Source: Mycobacterium asiaticum
GTDB lineage: Bacteria; Actinomycetota; Actinomycetes; Mycobacteriales; Mycobacteriaceae
Length of the DNA: 64,000 nucleotides
Assembly: GCF_001673635.1 (NCBI RefSeq)
Contig: NZ_LZMH01000074.1
Span: 43,330 to 107,329 of the forward strand
Reading direction: 5' to 3'
Under the pieces are notes generated by a model. That model had not been told where the DNA came from and did not search any database. It was given only the letters and a program-made list of their open reading frames with translations. Position numbers and translations under genes: made by a program. Position 1 is the first letter of the stretch; every line of letters begins with the position of its first letter. Positions 61,609 to 64,000 of this stretch are shown here, piece by piece.

Positions 61609-63708
61609 ATGGACGACCAGAGCGGCGCCACCCGGCGCTTGCACGCGGGTCGACGGCTGCTGACCAATCCGCGTCAGGCGCGCGCGGCGCTGCGGGCGGG
61701 TTTCCAGGCCTTGCCGTCGGCGACAGTTGCGCACCTGCGCCGTCGCGCGGTACCGCCGCCGAGCGCGCCCGCGAACCAGCCGCCGCCCCCCAAGCAGGAA
61801 CGGCAGGACGTCGCCGTCGTCGAGGAAGCCGGCGCTCGCGTCGGGCTGTCCCGCGGCGCCGCCTTCGCCGGCTACACCATCCTTCGTCAGCTGGGCGCCG
61901 GCGGCATGGCCGAGGTGTATCTGGCCCTACATCCCCGGCTGCCCCGCCGCGACGTGATCAAGGTTCTGGCCGAAGCGATCACGGCGGACACCGAGTTTCG
62001 CGAACGCTTCAACCGGGAAGCCGACCTGGCCGCCACGCTCTGGCACCCCCACATCGTGGGCGTGCACGACCGCGGCGAATACAACGGCAAGCTGTGGATC
62101 TCGATGGACTACGTCGAAGGCACCGACGCGTCCCGGCTCGTCAAGGAGCAGTATCCCGACGGCATGCCCGCGGATGAGGTGTGCGCCATCCTCAGCGCCG
62201 TGGCGGGCGCGCTCGACTACGCGCACGACCGCGGCCTGCTGCACCGCGACGTCAAGCCCGCGAACATCCTGCTCACCCATCCCGAGGACGACGAGCGGCG
62301 AATCCTGTTGGCCGACTTCGGTGTTGCCCGGCACCTGGGGGATATCAGCGGGATCACCCAGACGAACGTCGCGGTCGGCACCGTCGCTTACGCGGCGCCG
62401 GAGCAGCTGACGGGATCCAACATCGACGGTCGCGCCGATCAATACGCGTTGGCGGCCACGGCATTTCACCTGTTGACCGGCGCACCGCCGTTTCTGCACC
62501 CCAACTCGATCGCGGTGATCAGCCAGCACCTTAACGACGAGCCGCCCCGGCTGAGCGAGCGCCGACCCGATCTGGCCTACCTCGACGAGGTGTTCATCCG
62601 GGCCCTGGCCAAGGACCCGGCCGAAAGATACGAGCGGTGCCGGGCCTTCGCCGCCGACTTCCGCGCCCAACTGCCCGACGGTTGCGACGAGGACAGCGAG
62701 ACCGATTCGGCGGGGGAGCTCGGGCAACGGGGCGTGGTGGCGGCGTTGGGCCGCAGGTTGTCGGCCCGGACCCGGATGGCGGCCGCGCTGGTCTGCGCGG
62801 TGCTGATCGCGGTGGCAGCAACCTGGTCGATCCTGTACTCGTTCGAACCCGACCCTTCGAGCACCCCGCAGCCGAAGCCCGCGCTGGCTGCCCGGCCCGC
62901 CGCCCCGGAGGCGCCGCCCGCTCCAGCTCCGGCGCCGGTCGCCGCTACCGGCATGCGTGTCCTCGACGGCACCTATCGGCTGGACTATGACCGGTCCAAG
63001 AAGACCAGCAACGGGCTGGGCATCCGGCACGACGGGTCCACTACCGACTGGTGGGCGTTCCACTCCGTGTGCACCACCAACGGGTGCGCGGCGACCGGCG
63101 TGCAGTTGGACAACACAAACCACCAGATAGCCGCCACGGCCGGCGGCGGCCAGAACGACACCCTGCGGTTCGTCGCGGGGTACTGGCAGGGCGCGCCTCA
63201 GCAGGAGCGGGTGGCCTGCCGTCAGCCCAACGGTCCCGCCGGAGCCACCCAGCAGGAAACCGTGGCCTGGTCGTTGGCGCCGCAGGCCGACGGCACACTG
63301 CGCGGCATAGAAACCGAGACTGTGCTCAGCAACGAGTGTGGGGCGCAGGGGGCGGTGCTGCGAGTGCCGGTGGTGGCCACCCGGGTCGGGGACCCGCCGT
63401 CTGGGCTGAGGTTGGCAGATCCGGCGCAGACGCTCGCGGCGCCCGCCTCGCCGGCCAGCAAGCCGGCGCCACCCGTGCTCGGCGGCGCATGCAGCGACGT
63501 CGACAAGCTGGCCTACGACCAGACCAGCAACGAGCAGGTGGTGTGCGAGGGCGGTACGTGGGGGAAAGCGCCGATCACCACTGGGGTCCACGCCGTCGGT
63601 AGCTCGTGTAACCGCCCGGACATCCCGGTATTCGCCATGTCTGCATCGAACGACGGTTACCTGATCGAGTGCAACCCGTCGACCCGGGTCTGGGCGCGAC
63701 ACGGCTGA
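61609..63708 (+). CDS. Receptor-type serine/threonine kinase (PknF-like)
   Basis: The 699-residue protein has an unusual basic/Pro-rich N-terminal extension (1-80), a kinase domain (about 88-355; glycine loop GAGGMAEVY, K118, HRDVKPAN with D214, DFG 236-238, APEQ), one helix (about 391-411), a Pro/Ala-rich spacer and an external region to 699 with several Cys (CTTNGCAATG, then GGACSDVDKL, then SSCNRPDIP). In M. tuberculosis PknF neighbours and phosphorylates Rv1747, so this kinase is the likely partner of the divergent exporter. The ATG has AGAGGGG upstream. Confidence 0.9.
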   Translation: MDDQSGATRRLHAGRRLLTNPRQARAALRAGFQALPSATVAHLRRRAVPPPSAPANQPPPPKQERQDVAVVEEAGARVGLSRGAAFAGYTILRQLGAGGMAEVYLALHPRLPRRDVIKVLAEAITADTEFRERFNREADLAATLWHPHIVGVHDRGEYNGKLWISMDYVEGTDASRLVKEQYPDGMPADEVCAILSAVAGALDYAHDRGLLHRDVKPANILLTHPEDDERRILLADFGVARHLGDISGITQTNVAVGTVAYAAPEQLTGSNIDGRADQYALAATAFHLLTGAPPFLHPNSIAVISQHLNDEPPRLSERRPDLAYLDEVFIRALAKDPAERYERCRAFAADFRAQLPDGCDEDSETDSAGELGQRGVVAALGRRLSARTRMAAALVCAVLIAVAATWSILYSFEPDPSSTPQPKPALAARPAAPEAPPAPAPAPVAATGMRVLDGTYRLDYDRSKKTSNGLGIRHDGSTTDWWAFHSVCTTNGCAATGVQLDNTNHQIAATAGGGQNDTLRFVAGYWQGAPQQERVACRQPNGPAGATQQETVAWSLAPQADGTLRGIETETVLSNECGAQGAVLRVPVVATRVGDPPSGLRLADPAQTLAAPASPASKPAPPVLGGACSDVDKLAYDQTSNEQVVCEGGTWGKAPITTGVHAVGSSCNRPDIPVFAMSASNDGYLIECNPSTRVWARHG

Positions 63709-63895
63709 CTCGGTCAGCCCGGACCGCGCGAGGGTGCGCGGATGGACAGCGACACGCCGCTGAGAGCGGCATTCTTCGCACGCTCAGCGCCCAAGGCGTT
63801 TTTCGCGTGGTGAGTTTTGCCATTTGCCCACGTCGTTGACGCTTGCGTTGATAAGTTGCGTCCCCAACGGGGGTCATCGGCCTGAGGAGGCTTGG

Positions 63896-64000
63896 ATGTC
63901 GTTTGTGGTCGCTGCGCCCCAGTTGGTTTCGGCCACAGCCGCACAATTGGCCGGGATCGGCTCGTCCCTGAATGCGGCCAACAGCAGCGCCGTCGCCACC
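63896..64000 (+). CDS. PE-family protein, partial (runs off the right edge)
   Basis: The first 35 residues, MSFVVAAPQLVSATAAQLAG and then IGSSLNAANSSAVAT, are the start of a PE domain, the helical type VII secretion module of slow-growing mycobacteria. GAGGAGG (63884-63890) gives a strong ribosome binding site. Whether it is a plain PE or a PE_PGRS protein lies outside the window. The gap 63709-63895 contains no other supported gene. Confidence 0.92.
   Translation, partial: MSFVVAAPQLVSATAAQLAGIGSSLNAANSSAVAT

Noticed and set aside
61927..63702. 591-codon minus-strand frame opposite the kinase gene
   Set aside because: Antisense shadow; the plus strand shows all kinase motifs in order.
63831..63864. 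TTGACG...GATAAG as a promoter of the PE gene
   Set aside because: The two hexamers are only 8 bp apart, so they cannot act as -35 and -10 together.

Overview
The window comes from a mycobacterium. GC content is high, genes are packed with ATGA, GTGA and TGATG stop/start overlaps, many starts lack a Shine-Dalgarno sequence and sit 6-8 nt after a TANNNT hexamer (leaderless), and the gene order follows the M. tuberculosis block from bioA (Rv1568) to coaE (Rv1631). A PE-family gene begins at the right edge, and genes appear that I do not know at these positions in M. tuberculosis, so a slow-growing non-tuberculous species is likely. Species cannot be fixed by reading alone. All homology statements are from memory of families and of the H37Rv gene order; no search was run.

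Layout. 1-4089: end of a membrane-protein gene, then biotin genes bioA-bioF-bioD and a 2H-phosphoesterase-like gene. 4092-7866: a minus-strand cassette of three membrane or exported proteins plus a 47-residue one-helix protein, in the place where H37Rv carries prophage phiRv1. 8073-10069: bioB, its accessory gene bsaP and a membrane protein. 10066-12301: a secretory-lipase-like gene and the NAD repressor nrtR, divergent from nadA-nadB-nadC (12350-15833). 15834-17901: a TetR/alcohol dehydrogenase pair and a Ddn-like protein. 17992-24486: hisD-hisC-hisB-hisH-hisA(priA)-impA-hisF-hisI. 24483-26474: a minus-strand receptor kinase with an unusual sensor domain, and bcpB. 26525-33719: trpE, a trp-operon membrane protein, trpC-trpB-trpA and lgt. 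33802-38471: two small membrane proteins, pykA, tesB and a DUF2156 membrane protein. 38446-44306: cytochrome bd genes cydA-cydB-cydD-cydC. 44378-47613: an HdeD-like protein, the adenylyl cyclase, an ANTAR gene relic, a tRNA and pdtaR. 47695-49340: a thiolase/DUF35 pair behind a KstR-type box. 49434-56154: polA, an acyltransferase, rpsA and coaE. 56162-63708: DUF2889, TetR, SRPBCC and DUF402 genes and a divergent FHA-ABC exporter / PknF-like kinase pair. 63896-end: PE gene.

How it fits together. The core is cofactor and amino-acid synthesis (biotin, NAD, His, Trp, CoA). HisA is of the PriA type and trpF is absent from the trp cluster, so one enzyme probably links the His and Trp pathways. Control signals readable in the DNA include an NrtR box holding both divergent -10 elements, a BlaI/MecI-like dyad before cydA, an exact KstR consensus before the thiolase pair and dyads at two TetR-gene promoters. 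A palindromic repeat of about 60 bp occurs three times, each time just behind a stop codon; one copy has entered the 5' end of the hisF reading frame.
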